This document shows, in pieces, positions 12,605 through 12,629 of a DNA stretch of 12,629 nucleotides; position 1 is the first letter of the stretch, and each line of letters begins with the position of its first letter. The notes below the pieces were generated by a model, which saw nothing but the letters and a program-made list of their open reading frames with translations, searched no databases and was not told the origin of the DNA. This DNA is from Thermoproteales archaeon (GTDB lineage Archaea; Thermoproteota; Thermoprotei; Thermoproteales; Thermocladiaceae), in contig JAMOMD010000113.1 of the NCBI GenBank assembly GCA_027068725.1, positions 1 through 12,629 on the forward strand, given 5' to 3'. The position numbers and the translations under genes were made by a program.

Positions 12605-12629
12605 AGGTAAATGTAGTATATCGAAGTAT

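Noticed and set aside
1..12629. CRISPR array, insertion sequence or prophage
   Set aside because: I saw no regularly spaced repeats, transposase or integrase motifs, or terminal inverted repeats on either strand.

Overview
The window reads as a thermophilic archaeon of the TACK/Thermoproteota side that carries tetrahydromethanopterin (H4MPT) C1 chemistry. Four things support this. The RNA polymerase subunit B is one unsplit 1139-residue chain, whereas class I/II methanogens and Archaeoglobus split it. The 5S rRNA gene stands alone and is about 73% G+C by my count in an otherwise AT-richer window, as expected of a hyperthermophile. Promoters look archaeal (TTTAAA-type TATA boxes 24-33 bp before start codons, several apparently leaderless). 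Mtd and formylmethanofuran dehydrogenase (Fwd) genes are present. Lineages such as Korarchaeia, Methanomethylicia or Nezhaarchaeia would fit, but I cannot place the genome from sequence alone. No mcr gene is visible, so methanogenesis itself is not shown.

Layout. Positions 1-1134 (minus) hold most of a PP-loop/PAPS-reductase-family gene that runs off the left edge. It diverges from rpoB (1243-4662, plus), which has its own promoter and a downstream T-rich stretch, with none of its usual RNA polymerase neighbours beside it. Next is argG (4801-6045, plus), with a perfect 12-bp palindrome between its TATA box and the expected transcription start. Convergent to it is a minus-strand operon, mtd (8880-8029) followed 6 nt later by a fused fwdD-fwdB gene (8022-6076). 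Upstream of mtd lies a minus-strand 5S rRNA gene (8955-9091). It appears to share one symmetric TATA box with a divergent MFS transporter gene (9141-10283, plus). The transporter overlaps by 26 bp the tail of fwdA (11985-10258, minus), which follows a flavin-reductase-like gene (12604-12050, minus). The longest stretch with no protein or RNA gene is the 138 bp between rpoB and argG; I saw no tRNA in any gap.

How the genes fit together. FwdB reduces CO2 to formate at a W/Mo-pterin site, FwdA condenses formate with methanofuran at a binuclear metal site, and Mtd later interconverts methenyl- and methylene-H4MPT with F420. All can run in reverse, as formyl-group oxidation. The Fwd enzyme is the most unusual item here. 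The small pterin-binding subunit FwdD is fused to the N-terminus of FwdB, and a complete 2x[4Fe-4S] ferredoxin domain is embedded in the middle of the FwdB fold, apparently a built-in version of the separate FwdG/FwdF electron carriers. The other notable item is the single symmetric TATA element placed equally between the 5S rRNA 5' end and the probable GTG start of the transporter.
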